Part shown: in pieces, positions 1-9,410 of the stretch
Layout of the letters: every line of letters starts with the position of its first letter
Position numbering within the stretch: the stretch's first letter is position 1
NCBI GenBank assembly: GCA_013368315.1
Contig: JAACJM010000035.1
Location: forward strand, 124,001 to 188,000
DNA length: 64,000 nucleotides
Source: Tetrapyrgos nigripes
Lineage: Eukaryota > Basidiomycota > Agaricomycetes > Agaricales > Campanellaceae
Reading direction: 5' to 3'
Notes under the pieces: generated by a model
Told to the model about the DNA's origin: nothing
Seen by the model: the letters and a program-made list of their open reading frames with translations, nothing else
The model's database searches: none
Program-made: the position numbers and the translations under genes

Positions 1-597
1 GCTTTTGGATTTGTGGACCCACATGATGTTGTACGGGCTGTACATCTCATCCCTACCTTTAGTATGGGTCGGACGAATACTATCATCGGCCCATCAAAGC
101 TGGCACGAAAGGCATCTGACAAGCATGAAGATTGGTGGAGATTTGACATTGGAATGTGAGTTTCATTACCTCTTAAGCTTTCCGTGTTTTATATGCTCAT
201 GTACCTCAGCTTTTCCGATAGGGACATGTTTGCATGGTTCATTCCCGGGATTGGTCTTGGGCATCAACTACCAAAGACCCGAGCTTCTTCTGCCAGTGTG
301 CCGGAGTCTGAGTGGGAAGATGACGACGACTCGGAAGATCCATCACTGAAGATTCCTATCGCGCCAGAGGAACCACCAACTGGTTTACAAGACTACGAGG
401 AGGTTGGGGACGTAGCAGTAGACGAGGATGAGGAAGCAGATTATGGTTACAAGTATAATGAAGAGCCTGAGGAAAGTGGGGAGGAAAATGAAGACGACGT
501 ACTACTGGGCGAGGACAATCTTGGGCCAGAGGACGGTGAGGAACCCTTCAATCACAATGCAGATGTGTATCAAACAGAGGGGTATGCAGACATGTAG
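1..597 (+). CDS. C-terminal part of an Agaricomycete transposon-associated protein (partial, 5' end outside window)
   Basis: The gene enters from the left edge in frame 1. Exon 1 (1-155) encodes a segment with the motif GFVDPHDVVRAVHLIP followed by GRT. An intron with GT-AG ends fits 156-209. Exon 2 (210-597) continues in frame with SDRDMFAWFIPGIGLGH and ends in a very acidic Asp/Glu-rich tail of about 100 residues. This motif order is known to me from large transposon-encoded proteins repeated many times in mushroom genomes (Plavaka/KDZ-type elements), usually as the extreme C-terminus. Function is unknown. The join is supported because the reading frame is kept and the motif runs across the splice. 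The family name is from memory, so it could be a related element. Confidence 0.6.
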
Positions 598-1067
598 TAG
601 CTCTTAATTTTGACCTCGACCGTCTACACGTTCTCGCTCCGCCATCTATTTCTCATTTTCACGCCCCGGCCTCCTGACGTGTCGGAACTACGAGCTTCCA
701 GCGGAAGTTCTAACTGTAGCTATCGACCGATCCCGGATTGCTGCATCACTCCTGAAGAACCCTATCTCCTTCAATCACATTACTCCCGGGGACTTCTTCA
801 CTCCAGCTCTCTCACCAAACCTTACCACTTCCTGATCCCATCCTCGTAACACCACTCCTTACCTCCTGACCACATTACTCTCAAGGACTTCTTCGCTTCA
901 GCTCTTCCACAAATCCGTACCTTTCTTTTGATCTTCTTTCTCAGTCGTTCATTTGCTCACATCTTTTCTCACCGCCACGATCTCCCACATGCACACATCT
1001 ATAGCTCGTTCTTTAGCCTGCACACTCACTCACAATCTCAGGCTCTACTTTTCGGTTTGGCCGCAGG
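598..1067. other. No gene seen
   Basis: Pyrimidine-rich sequence after the transposon gene. The open frames are short, serine/proline-rich and overlap on both strands. I see no domain, splice pattern or RNA gene. Confidence 0.5.
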
Positions 1068-1455
1068 TTAACAGCCCAACTGCGTATTGTTCTATTCTCA
1101 TATAACACCTATCCTTTATTTCATGATGATTTCAGCGCGGTGTCCCCGTATTCATATTCTCTGAGCACTTTATCCATTATCAATGCTTTTTTTACCATTA
1201 CTCTCGATAACTCTCACTTACTTGATCAGTTTATTTTCCCAGGAGTTCAAGAAGAACTGATTTAGTACTGTCCAATGAGGATGGAGTTAAAACAGCCCAG
1301 CTGCGTATCATTCCATCCTCATGTCCTTTATTCTTACATGATGATTCCAATGAGGTGTCGCTGCATTGTGGCACATTTTCTGAACACTTTATCCACTATC
1401 AATGCCTTTTTTACCATTACTCTCGATAACTCTCACTTACTTGATCAGTTCCTTT
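1068..1455 (+). repeat. Diverged direct repeat, two copies of about 168 bp
   Basis: The stretch 1068-1235 is repeated at about 1287-1454. Both copies start with a CAGCCCARCTGCGTAT-like motif and end with the same run through CTCTCGATAACTCTCACTTA and TTGATCAGTT. They are offset by about 219 bp with scattered substitutions and small indels. This is an old tandem duplication in non-coding DNA. Confidence 0.75.
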
Positions 1456-1653
1456 CAGCATACAAAGAGGACACCGAAGCCATCGCTGACGGTGATTTTT
1501 CATTCAAACCGTATTTCCCAACAGCCGCCTTTACGTTCCCCTTTCTCTTCGTTCCACCATCGTCCACTCTCATCGCAACAGTGTCATCTCAGGGCATCCC
1601 AGCCGTACACGCACCTTTGCTCTTTCCCGAGATTACTCATGGCCAGGAATGAC

Positions 1654-1701
1654 GACTTCACCAACGACTTCACCAACGACTTCACCAACGACTTCACCAA
1701 C
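1654..1701 (+). repeat. 12-bp tandem repeat, 4 units
   Basis: GACTTCACCAAC occurs four times in a row with no interruption, followed by a variant start GAGCTT. It would read as DFTN repeats in one frame, but the surrounding frame shows no other sign of coding. Confidence 0.9.
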
Positions 1702-2159
1702 GAGCTTTCGTTCCAAATAAAGACATTGACTCCCCGGGCCGGCGCTGTTGAGGGCTTGGGAGCATTGTAAACAATGGCCCGGGGATGCTCAACTTATTTC
1801 ATACCTTTCACAACTCTATCCACTATCTCACGTCTCGCCCGGAACCCTATCATGACCCTTCCGAGTTCCAACCACCTTCTGACCCTCGCCAATCATTAAT
1901 CCCATCCGCGATATTGCAAAGTGAGTCAACATTTCGACTATTAGTATCTCTGTCACTTCAAGGACTTCTCAGATGACGACGACACCTAGTAGATTCCTCT
2001 CACCGACATCATTCCAAACTGTTCTTCGTTCCCCGTCCCCCCGGGCCCCAGCAAAACTCCATTGGTCGAAAAAGCAAGTACACGCCACCCGTTCACGCTG
2101 TCACCCCACTCTGGTAGAAAGATTACTCCCCCTGATAAACTGGACCCCATCATTTAGTA
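1702..2159. other. No gene seen
   Basis: Low-complexity C/T-rich DNA. Short overlapping frames only, with no recognisable product. Confidence 0.45.
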
Positions 2160-2391
2160 GTTTTTCTTTTCCGAGTAGTGGCAACTTTTCCTGCGACCTT
2201 GGTTTTTTCCCACAGGGTTTTCCAGGCCAGGTTTTTAATGTCTCCCTACTACGGCCCTTCGTAGTACTTAGTTTACAAGTATATACTCATACCCAGCGTA
2301 GTAGTAGTTCCGAGTCCTCAGTCTAATCAACTCTTATTTCCTATCCACTGAGCCGTCCAAGTCTTCCTAAGGGTTGGCCAGCGCCCTTACA
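2160..2391 (+). mobile_element. Truncated LTR remnant (gypsy-like 3' end)
   Basis: The end of this block, with CAGTCTAATCAACTCTT and AAGGGTTGGCCAGCGCCC then TTACA, is nearly the same as 35320-35398. The layout fits the 3' end of an LTR: a TATA-like stretch upstream, then a conserved tail ending in CCCTTACA. No matching TGTAAGGG start is seen nearby, so the LTR is truncated. The left limit is approximate. Confidence 0.45.
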
Positions 2392-2736
2392 GTATACAAT
2401 ACTGTAACCTGTGGCTATATTGAAAGATCTATTGCCGTGTTAGTCTAATAGTGCCTGTGAAAGTATTTCCATCTATCTGTGCCTTGGAAAGTGTAATTGA
2501 CCTTGCAAAGAGATGAATCATTGTCTAACTTGGAATGTCTTGAATTCTCCTGATGCCTTTGTCAGGACCTGAAAATCTGGTTGGTATTTCAAGGATAGGA
2601 AGAGCATGTATTGACCTTGAAAAGGCCATACTTAATTCTTGACCTTACAAATGGGAATTGGAATTTATGTAGTCAGTGTCATTGAATACATTGACAAGGA
2701 CTTGAATCCTTTCTTGCCTTGTAAATGCTACCAAAC

Positions 2737-2858
2737 ATTTAGGAACCTTTCAAAGGTTCCTAAATCATTTATGAATCTTTCAAAGGTACCTACATCATTT
2801 AGGAACCTTGTACAAGGTACCTAAATCATTTTTGAACCTTATAACAATTGAAAAATTA
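2737..2858. repeat. Tandem array of 30-bp near-palindromes
   Basis: Units start at 2737, 2767, 2797 and, degenerate, 2828. The first unit is a perfect inverted repeat with 14-bp arms (ATTTAGGAACCTTT and its complement) around a single base. The third has one arm mismatch and the second several. Spacing is 30, 30 and 31 bp. Nothing here looks coding. Confidence 0.85.
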
Positions 2859-3143
2859 TTTATTCATGTCTAAATACTTTACAACAGTGGCAAGGGTCCA
2901 AATGCCTTTATCAGTAACTGGACTTTTGCTGATGCGTCTCCCTCCCACAACTCTCGCCTTTAGCCTTTGCTGAACTGGTTGTGATGACTCCTTCCCTGTT
3001 CGTATCCCTTCCCTCTCCTCCTCCACCTCATCTGCTCGCTGTCTTTGTGCTGGTAGCATAGTCGTTGATGTAATAGTCTCAACCTTGACAATATTAACAG
3101 TGTTAGTATGTTCTTGTGGGTTTTGAATGTAAGTATCATTGAC

Positions 3144-3682
3144 TCACCTCAAGGGGGGTGCATCACTTCCCCCCACTGAGTTTGCACGCATTGCCATTGG
3201 CTTCTGGTTCCAAATCTCGACTGGACCTTCATCTCCTTTTAGCAAGACCCTGTCTTGACCAAAATCGTGTACTGCACCAAACTGGCGTAGGACTGGTTTC
3301 CCAACCAAGAAGTTCCAATCCGCACTGCCTCCTTCAAACACCTCAATGTGCCGATATCCAGAGTTCCCCTCCAAAATCCCAATGATGGCACCTCCGCTCC
3401 ATTTGCCATTCGGAACCACTTGTGTGAGCGTTGAAGAGGGCCGATATCATGTTCCAGAGAACGATACAGAGTGGCTTTCATCGCCCCAACCATCGCACCG
3501 CCATCGAAGAGACCCTCCACAACAACTCGTCTTCCAGCACTTGACACCAAGCTAACATCATGCAGAAACGGGACCTCCTTGCTCCACTCATCATCCATGG
3601 AATACAAGTCATAAACAACATGATGTTGGGCAGATTTGTCTAATACAGCTGTAGATACTGCTTCCATGGGTGTAGTGCGCAT
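3144..3682 (-). pseudogene. Retropepsin-like aspartic protease domain of the gypsy element, frameshifted
   Basis: Two overlapping frames make one recognisable domain. The first (3239-3682) carries VVVEGLFDGGAMVGAM, where a family member would have an aspartate-glycine active-site loop, and then FRMANGAEVPSLGFW. The expected continuation (EVFEGGSADWNFLVGKPVLR, then FGAVHDFGQDRV) lies in a different frame (3144-3419), so a frameshift sits near 3340. The product would have been a Gag-Pol protease that cuts the polyprotein. Broken, and no polymerase follows. Confidence 0.65.
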
Positions 3683-3762
3683 GTCCCTGAAAGCTAACCC
3701 TTGTTGTCCAGGGACTGATACTCCTCCGCTCGACTCTATGCCCGGGGCCGTCTGCTCGTCGA

Positions 3763-5280
3763 CTATGCGGACGGCCCTTCCCCATTTCCCTGACTCGCCC
3801 CCTCAAATATCACACCAACGATAGGGACTGAGCCTCTGCGGAATGAACCCAAATAATGGTTGCAGAGACGACGCCAATCTCGCTCGCGAATCGGGATCCA
3901 GGATGGCTGGGGAACAGGACAGAAACGGCCAATATGCTCATTAGCACCACATTTAAAGCATTCTCCAGAACACACTTCCGCAGTTCCCGGAGTGAGAGGA
4001 AACGGTTTAGTATGGTCGACTGGGGTGGTGGAGCCATGTTTCTTTTCCCATTCTGTAACCTGAGCACAATATGCAGTTTGTCCTGCTGGCATATTGGGAT
4101 GGGTAATGAGGGAGTCGATGATGGACTTGAGAGCCTGCTTCGCGTCCTTGGTAATTTCCGGAAGTGAGGAAAAGCGTGTCGATTGAGTTTGTTGGCCAGA
4201 GACACGACGAAATGATGAAGGAGCAGATGTAGCATTGCCGATGGATGTACTAGCCATTGCCCTGCGAAGCCCAGCAGTCGGGGACGGTGGAGGAGCTGAT
4301 GGAGAATGACCCTGAAGCCGTTCCAACTGTGCGATGCGAGTGATAAGACGTTCATGTTTTTCACGCTCCTCCTGCACGGTAGCAGCTGCAGTATCAATAA
4401 AGGTGCAGCTGAGGCCCTTGACGGCATCCGTAAAAGCGGTCCAGTTTGCATAATCACCATCCAGCTTGGAGCAAAGCACCGGGGGCAAATTTTCCTTCAC
4501 TAACCCAATATACGTTGTCCCATCCTGTACCCTCGCAGACTTTGCCAAACCCAAAACTTTATCAGCCCAAGCCCAATGGGAATAAACCTCCACCCCTCTA
4601 ACCGTCGTCTTCTTCCCCAACCCCTCTATTTCCAACTTTGTTGCCATCAACTCCTTCTCAAACTGCTCCGTGGTCTTCTTCACCCTAACGACGGGTGGCC
4701 ATTGCTTGTTGAAAGCGGCCTCAAAGGCAGTGAGCGAGGACTTCTCGTCATTAGATAAGCCTTTGTACCAGTCCTGCGCCTCGCTACCTGAGGCAAAGTA
4801 GAAACGAAACTGCGCGATAAGCTCCTTTTTGTCCAAGCGTTTGTGCTCGGCCCAGCAGACGTCGCTGAACCAGTCTTGAGGATTTTCGTCCAGGTGGTCA
4901 GTGTCACCGTAAAATTTTGAGACGTCGGGCATAGTGGACTCGTTGTCGCTAGACTCTAGTGCAGGAATAGGAATAGGGGCCGGTGACGTTGGTGGTGTGT
5001 TGCCGATGGGAGTATGCAGTCCTAAATCGGTAAACGGGGTGCTTCTATCAGAACTCGGGGCCGACAAAGATGGTAATGAATTGTCTCGGTGATAGTCATC
5101 CCAACTGGCAGGCGTGAGAAGGTATCTTCGGGGAGACAGGACTGTGATGCGTGGCGGTGGCTGGAACGTCGTTTTGAAGTGTGTATACGCAGCACGAAGG
5201 CGCCGAAAAAATTTTTGAAGCACTGAGGAGACTCGGAAAACTCGATAGACTGTGACTCGACACGTAGGTAGACTCAGCAA
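3763..5280 (-). CDS. gag: Retrotransposon Gag protein (gypsy-type)
   Basis: A 505-residue uninterrupted frame. The N-terminal third is low complexity (Pro/Ser/Thr-rich). The central part (about residues 115-300) has the retrotransposon Gag signature, with PQDWFSDVCWAEHKRL, then FRFYFASGSEAQDWY and FEAAFNKQWPP. Near the C-terminus is one CCHC zinc knuckle, CFKCGANEHIGRFC. Gag would form the particle and bind the element RNA. It ends at a TAG; the protease remnant begins about 80 bp further on. The ORF looks intact, but the element around it is truncated. Confidence 0.85.
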   Translation of the reverse strand: MLSLPTCRVTVYRVFRVSSVLQKFFRRLRAAYTHFKTTFQPPPRITVLSPRRYLLTPASWDDYHRDNSLPSLSAPSSDRSTPFTDLGLHTPIGNTPPTSPAPIPIPALESSDNESTMPDVSKFYGDTDHLDENPQDWFSDVCWAEHKRLDKKELIAQFRFYFASGSEAQDWYKGLSNDEKSSLTAFEAAFNKQWPPVVRVKKTTEQFEKELMATKLEIEGLGKKTTVRGVEVYSHWAWADKVLGLAKSARVQDGTTYIGLVKENLPPVLCSKLDGDYANWTAFTDAVKGLSCTFIDTAAATVQEEREKHERLITRIAQLERLQGHSPSAPPPSPTAGLRRAMASTSIGNATSAPSSFRRVSGQQTQSTRFSSLPEITKDAKQALKSIIDSLITHPNMPAGQTAYCAQVTEWEKKHGSTTPVDHTKPFPLTPGTAEVCSGECFKCGANEHIGRFCPVPQPSWIPIRERDWRRLCNHYLGSFRRGSVPIVGVIFEGASQGNGEGPSA

Positions 5281-5560
5281 AGGAACTCGACAGGTTTTAG
5301 TAGCGCAGAAAGAATAGCACTCTCGTCACCAAGATGGAGTGGTCCGAGCGACTATAGCGTAGTGATGTGGATATGATCTGAAGAGTACCTACTGCGAGCC
5401 TGGCTCTTTGGCCAGGCTCTAGACAAACATGTACAAATAGATAACTAAGCCTCCTAAATACCCTGCTGTGGCGCGCTCAGCGTCTATGGAATGGGGCAAA
5501 TCCCTATTCCAACGTCTACATCTACTTCTATGGCTACAGCTACAGCTACAACGACAACGA

Positions 5561-6166
5561 CAGCAGCAGAATTCTTTTCTTTAGGTCCCATGAATCGCTG
5601 CTGTTAGAAGAGAATTTACTGACTGTTATCTACCAATGAATTCTCTTTCATTACTGGTACATAGATGAGGACACAATGGCATTCTCAGCTTTGACGTGTG
5701 AGTCCAACGTACAGTAACGACATTACATTACTCTCGCAAAGAGTTTGTTGGTCGAAGAAGTACAGTTGCTAGTTGAGGACGTTGAAGGATGTAACGGAGT
5801 ATTTGCGGAGGAACTGCTGCGCTGAGTCAGCGTTTGTGCGGGTGGTTTTCTGTTCATGCTTTGAGATCTTCTCCTACTTTACCTCCTGGATATTCTCCTC
5901 AGAATATTTCCACATATATGACTGCGCAAACCTTTGAAATATACATATCCTTCTTTATCTTTCTTAAGTTCCCTCTTCAAATTCACGCTGAAAGCGTCCG
6001 ATGAATTATCATAAGAGTACTTATCATACATATGTTCTTGTCGTTGGTGTGGAGTATGCATTATGTTAGGGTAGATCTAAATGAAAATTAATTCAACCAC
6101 ATCATACCCTTTCCAGAAGGCAAATGTCTGGGGACAGTGGAGTTAGAGACGTCCAAGACGAGCTAG
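5561..6166. other. No gene seen
   Basis: Starts with a short ACAGCTACAACGACAACG-type simple repeat. The small frames present are AT-rich and match nothing I recognise. Confidence 0.45.
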
Positions 6167-6700
6167 TTACGAGGCCTTTAGGCTGAGTTTAATTTATGTC
6201 GTAGTGACCTCCCAAAGCTTTTCCACGGGTTCAAACTCCCACCCCTGTTCATTGCCGCTTGTCGAGTGCCCATCCATTATGACGTTGTTCATGGGTTTCT
6301 CGGAACAACTGGTAACCAAGGCAGCGTTTGCGCCTTGCCTTCGACGCTGCCTTTCTTCCCTGTTCCCCACTGCACCTGGGTCTCTCCACTGCCGCTTCAT
6401 CCTTTCTCCCATTCAATATTGACCATGTACGAGGCCTTTAGGCTGAGTCAATTTTCAATTTATGTTGCAGAGCAACCTTCCAAATCTTTTCCACGGGTTC
6501 AATCTCCCACCCCTAAGTCGGTCTTTACTCCTGACAACGGAAGGTCAGAAATGTTTAGACGTGGTCTGGATCAGATCCATGTGACGACAACCACGACGTC
6601 ATGCCAGCGTGTCCAGACTCGACCTTCACCCTCACGACCACCTCCTCTCCCCGTCTCACCCTTCGCATTTCACGACTACTAGACATGGCCTGGCCTAGGC
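6167..6700 (+). repeat. Two degraded copies of the TTACGAGGCC repeat family
   Basis: Copies start at 6167 (TTACGAGGCCTTTAGGC) and about 6428 (TACGAGGCCTTTAGGC). Both then have a TCCACGGGTTCAA block followed by CTCCCACCCCT. Part of the second copy (CATGCCAGCGTGTCCAGACT and its surroundings, about 6570-6640) matches the larger copies at 59532-60743. The GGTTCAAACTCC core resembles a Pol III B box. No matching right-hand end is seen, so both copies look truncated. Confidence 0.6.
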
Positions 6701-7345
6701 AAAGTCCTTATCTTCCGAGTCACGCACAAGACATATACACACAGGCAAAACGATAGCGAGGCCCCGTTGGTGCGTATTTTTGTCATGTTCTTTTATTTAG
6801 CTTTTCTCTTGTCTCGTACCTCCATCGCGTACTTTGTACCTCTCTATTGTCTATTTCACAGAGTAGAAAGAGGTCTACTCGTACGTCTAGGTCCAAGCTG
6901 AGAGGAACTGTTACACTGTTCACCTCATTCTACCTGTCCCACTCCTGGATCCGCCTTGAAGATCCAGCGCTTCATGCACAGGTGACAATGTTTACCACCG
7001 GTTGGTTTTTTTGCATTGGCCTTTGCTGGTATGGCGCAGGCGCAGGTGTTATTGGGAAATGGGCTGCTCATGTCATTGACCTTACTTCCTAGTTAAAGTT
7101 GGGTTGTTAGAACTGTTGGTGGTCAGGATGCCCGTCGTTCTCATTCATTCTGAGACATCTATGATCTTGGGTGCTAACATTGATGTTTCTTTTATATATC
7201 AGATGCTGAAGTCATTTCTGTATATATTTTGAATCCTTATGCATTATTCAATGTTGAACATTGTTCATTTACTGTTCTCTGTCTTACAAGTTCTGGTATA
7301 GTCAATATTAACCAGACTGACGATACACACTATACGGTGTCAACT
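6701..7345. other. No gene seen
   Basis: One short frame (6847-7092) has a hydrophobic C-terminal half, but there are no introns or relatives I can name. The rest is AT-rich non-coding DNA. Confidence 0.4.
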
Positions 7346-7394
7346 TTCACAGGTGCACGAATAAATGTGCACACGCTTTCCTTCTGACGACGCG

Positions 7395-7625
7395 TCCGTG
7401 ATATTTTGTGTCTTGATCCATTGTCTTCGGCTCATGTGCCTTCAACGACGTGCATAGTATTGACAGGCCTCGGAAGAAGCTCGGTCTGCAACACCGAAAG
7501 CCCCGACTCTCCCACCAAGAGAAATGAATTGGATATTTCGGGATGGTCTGGTCGCGTATGCCAATTTTGTCTTGATCCATTGTCTTCAGTTCAAGGACGT
7601 AGTATTTCATCGCGATTTATCCGCT
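7395..7625 (+). repeat. Short direct repeat, two copies about 165 bp apart
   Basis: A block centred on TTGTCTTGATCCATTGTCTT is present at about 7408-7430 and again at about 7565-7590. Diverged similarity extends a few tens of bases on both sides. Confidence 0.6.
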
Positions 7626-7824
7626 GAAACATTGACAAAACTCAGAGGGCTCAACTTGTCTGGACGACTTGGAATGATGGAATGGGACGCACTGTATGGC
7701 GATTGACGCGTATCGGTTGCATTTGCCGAAAAATATAGCGAAAAAGGTTAGGGCCGCTCTGGAAAATATTTGCGGGCTGTGGATTCCCTTTTGGGATGAA
7801 ATCATAGAACGCCTATAGCTGAAA

Positions 7825-8361
7825 TTGCATAAGACTCGGCTTTTGATCAGAGACTATCATGACCTCTCCTTCTCATTCGTCTTCTCCAGGTATTCGCTAT
7901 CGTTCCTCCTTGCACGAAACCGGATGATGATAATAAGCCTGCCCCCAGATCCAATGACTAAAGCTAGCACTTGTCCATCTGGAACTCAGCCAGCAAGCAA
8001 CTTAATCCCTTGCTCTGCGTGCGCCATGAGCCTTTCCGCCTTTTCAGGCGCATCTCAAATACGCCTATCCAAATCCTCGATCATGTTTGTCAATGGATCC
8101 TATTCTGAGGCTCAGGTTCAGTATTGTCAACATTGTTCAAATGTTCTCTACGGCACCCCGCATAGCGCTGAAGCGACCACTTCAGAACTCAGTCATCGTC
8201 GTCCTAGCCGAGATCGATGCTTTGTTGAAGACAAAGTAGTCGATGCTCCGATTTCGGCTGAGCTGGTGAATTCAGAGCGTTTTTGTGAGTTATCAACGCG
8301 AGTAGCTGGACTTGAGGTGAGCATTGACTTCATTTTTCTTATAATCTTTAGGTGGAACTAA
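7825..8361 (+). CDS. Unassigned open reading frame
   Basis: A 178-residue frame with mixed composition, including a cysteine pair in VQYCQHCSN. It is longer than chance frames nearby. A donor-like GTGAGC near 8317 and an acceptor-like CTTTAG near 8351 would let the frame continue after a short intron, but downstream exons are not convincing. I do not recognise the protein. It could be a fragment of an old gene or chance. Confidence 0.2.
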   Translation: MHKTRLLIRDYHDLSFSFVFSRYSLSFLLARNRMMIISLPPDPMTKASTCPSGTQPASNLIPCSACAMSLSAFSGASQIRLSKSSIMFVNGSYSEAQVQYCQHCSNVLYGTPHSAEATTSELSHRRPSRDRCFVEDKVVDAPISAELVNSERFCELSTRVAGLEVSIDFIFLIIFRWN

Positions 8362-8499
8362 ACTTTGATTTGTTTCCAGCGGTTTTGCTGTGCAATATTG
8401 ATTCTTTTGAGCATTATGCTCTATGTACATCGAGATATTGTTCTGGAGCATCTTGAGATTTTTTCCATATAGATGAACGTGTAAAGTTTGCAACATCTT

Positions 8500-9180
8500 T
8501 TTTCTCCTTGTTCAAAGGTTTATCGTTGTACCGATGGGGCTTCTACTGACCCCATTTCCTTACCGGCATTGAACTTTACGACGATCGTGCAAGAGTATCC
8601 CCCTTTAACGCCAAAGATACACAATGGTAAAGAGTATGTAGGCCAATTTGCTTCTTGCTACTTACGCGCGCGCATACAGTATTATTGATGTCCAATCGGT
8701 AACAGGTCACGACCAATAGCTTGAAAGAGAAATCATGATGGAATTACAAACAAATTTAAACCTCTCAACGTTCCAAGGTTGCATGATCTACGGTTGGGGA
8801 ATGAACCTTTAAGTAAGAGTCCAATGATATTATGATATTATGATACATATCATCGAAGGGCGAGTAAACTTGGATCCGTGTTTTGACCAAGTTTTGATAG
8901 GTTTCTGGTTATCGACTGGTTTCATGATTCTACCATTAAACCAGCTACCAGTCAACCAGTGAGATAAAAAGATTTAAGTGTACATTTATTATACTAGTAC
9001 ATCCTTACTATCCAGTAGTTCGTGCATATGCACAGAGACAAACTTATTTACAAAATATGATTTAAAAGAAGTTAAAGCAAACCCGTAAGTAAAATGCTCT
9101 GGTAGAGGACGTGTACCAAATATCGGTAGCAAATGACAAGCTCGAACCATGGAATCCAAGCTGATCATCTCGATTGTGCG
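8500..9180. other. No gene seen
   Basis: AT-rich. It contains a short ATGATATTATGATATTATGA repetition near 8825. No domain, RNA gene or repeat end identified. Confidence 0.4.
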
Positions 9181-9410
9181 ATGACCACGAGCATCATACT
9201 TCGAACTCACTCAAATGCTTATGTATGTACATGCGAGAGCCTCTGACGAGACTGTAGCCAGAAACAACAACAGCAACAAAACAAAGATGGAGCTGGTAAT
9301 GATAGATGTCGTGGCTAACCAACAAGAACGTAATTTCATGAACGTCAACAGTACGGAAGGGATGTGCCCAGACAGGGGTTAGACGAGGCCTTTTTCCCAG
9401 GATATAACTG

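Larger units (their letters stand above)
2860..5560 (-). mobile_element. Truncated Ty3/gypsy-like retrotransposon (LTR remnant, gag, partial protease)
   Basis: Reading leftward: an LTR-like region (about 5290-5560), then gag, then a retropepsin-like segment, then a linker (about 2860-3140). No reverse transcriptase, RNase H or integrase follows, so the 3' two thirds are missing. The LTR-like part has a 9-bp perfect inverted repeat around 5394-5418 (GAGCCTGGC / GCCAGGCTC). No second LTR is present, so the ends are approximate. Family assignment rests on gag and protease motifs. Confidence 0.7.

Noticed and set aside
2639..2824. 61-residue frame with SKVP repeats
   Set aside because: The repetition only reflects the 30-bp palindromic array; no other support for coding.
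2737..2858. Possible CRISPR array
   Set aside because: Units are contiguous palindromes without unique spacers, in a eukaryotic genome.
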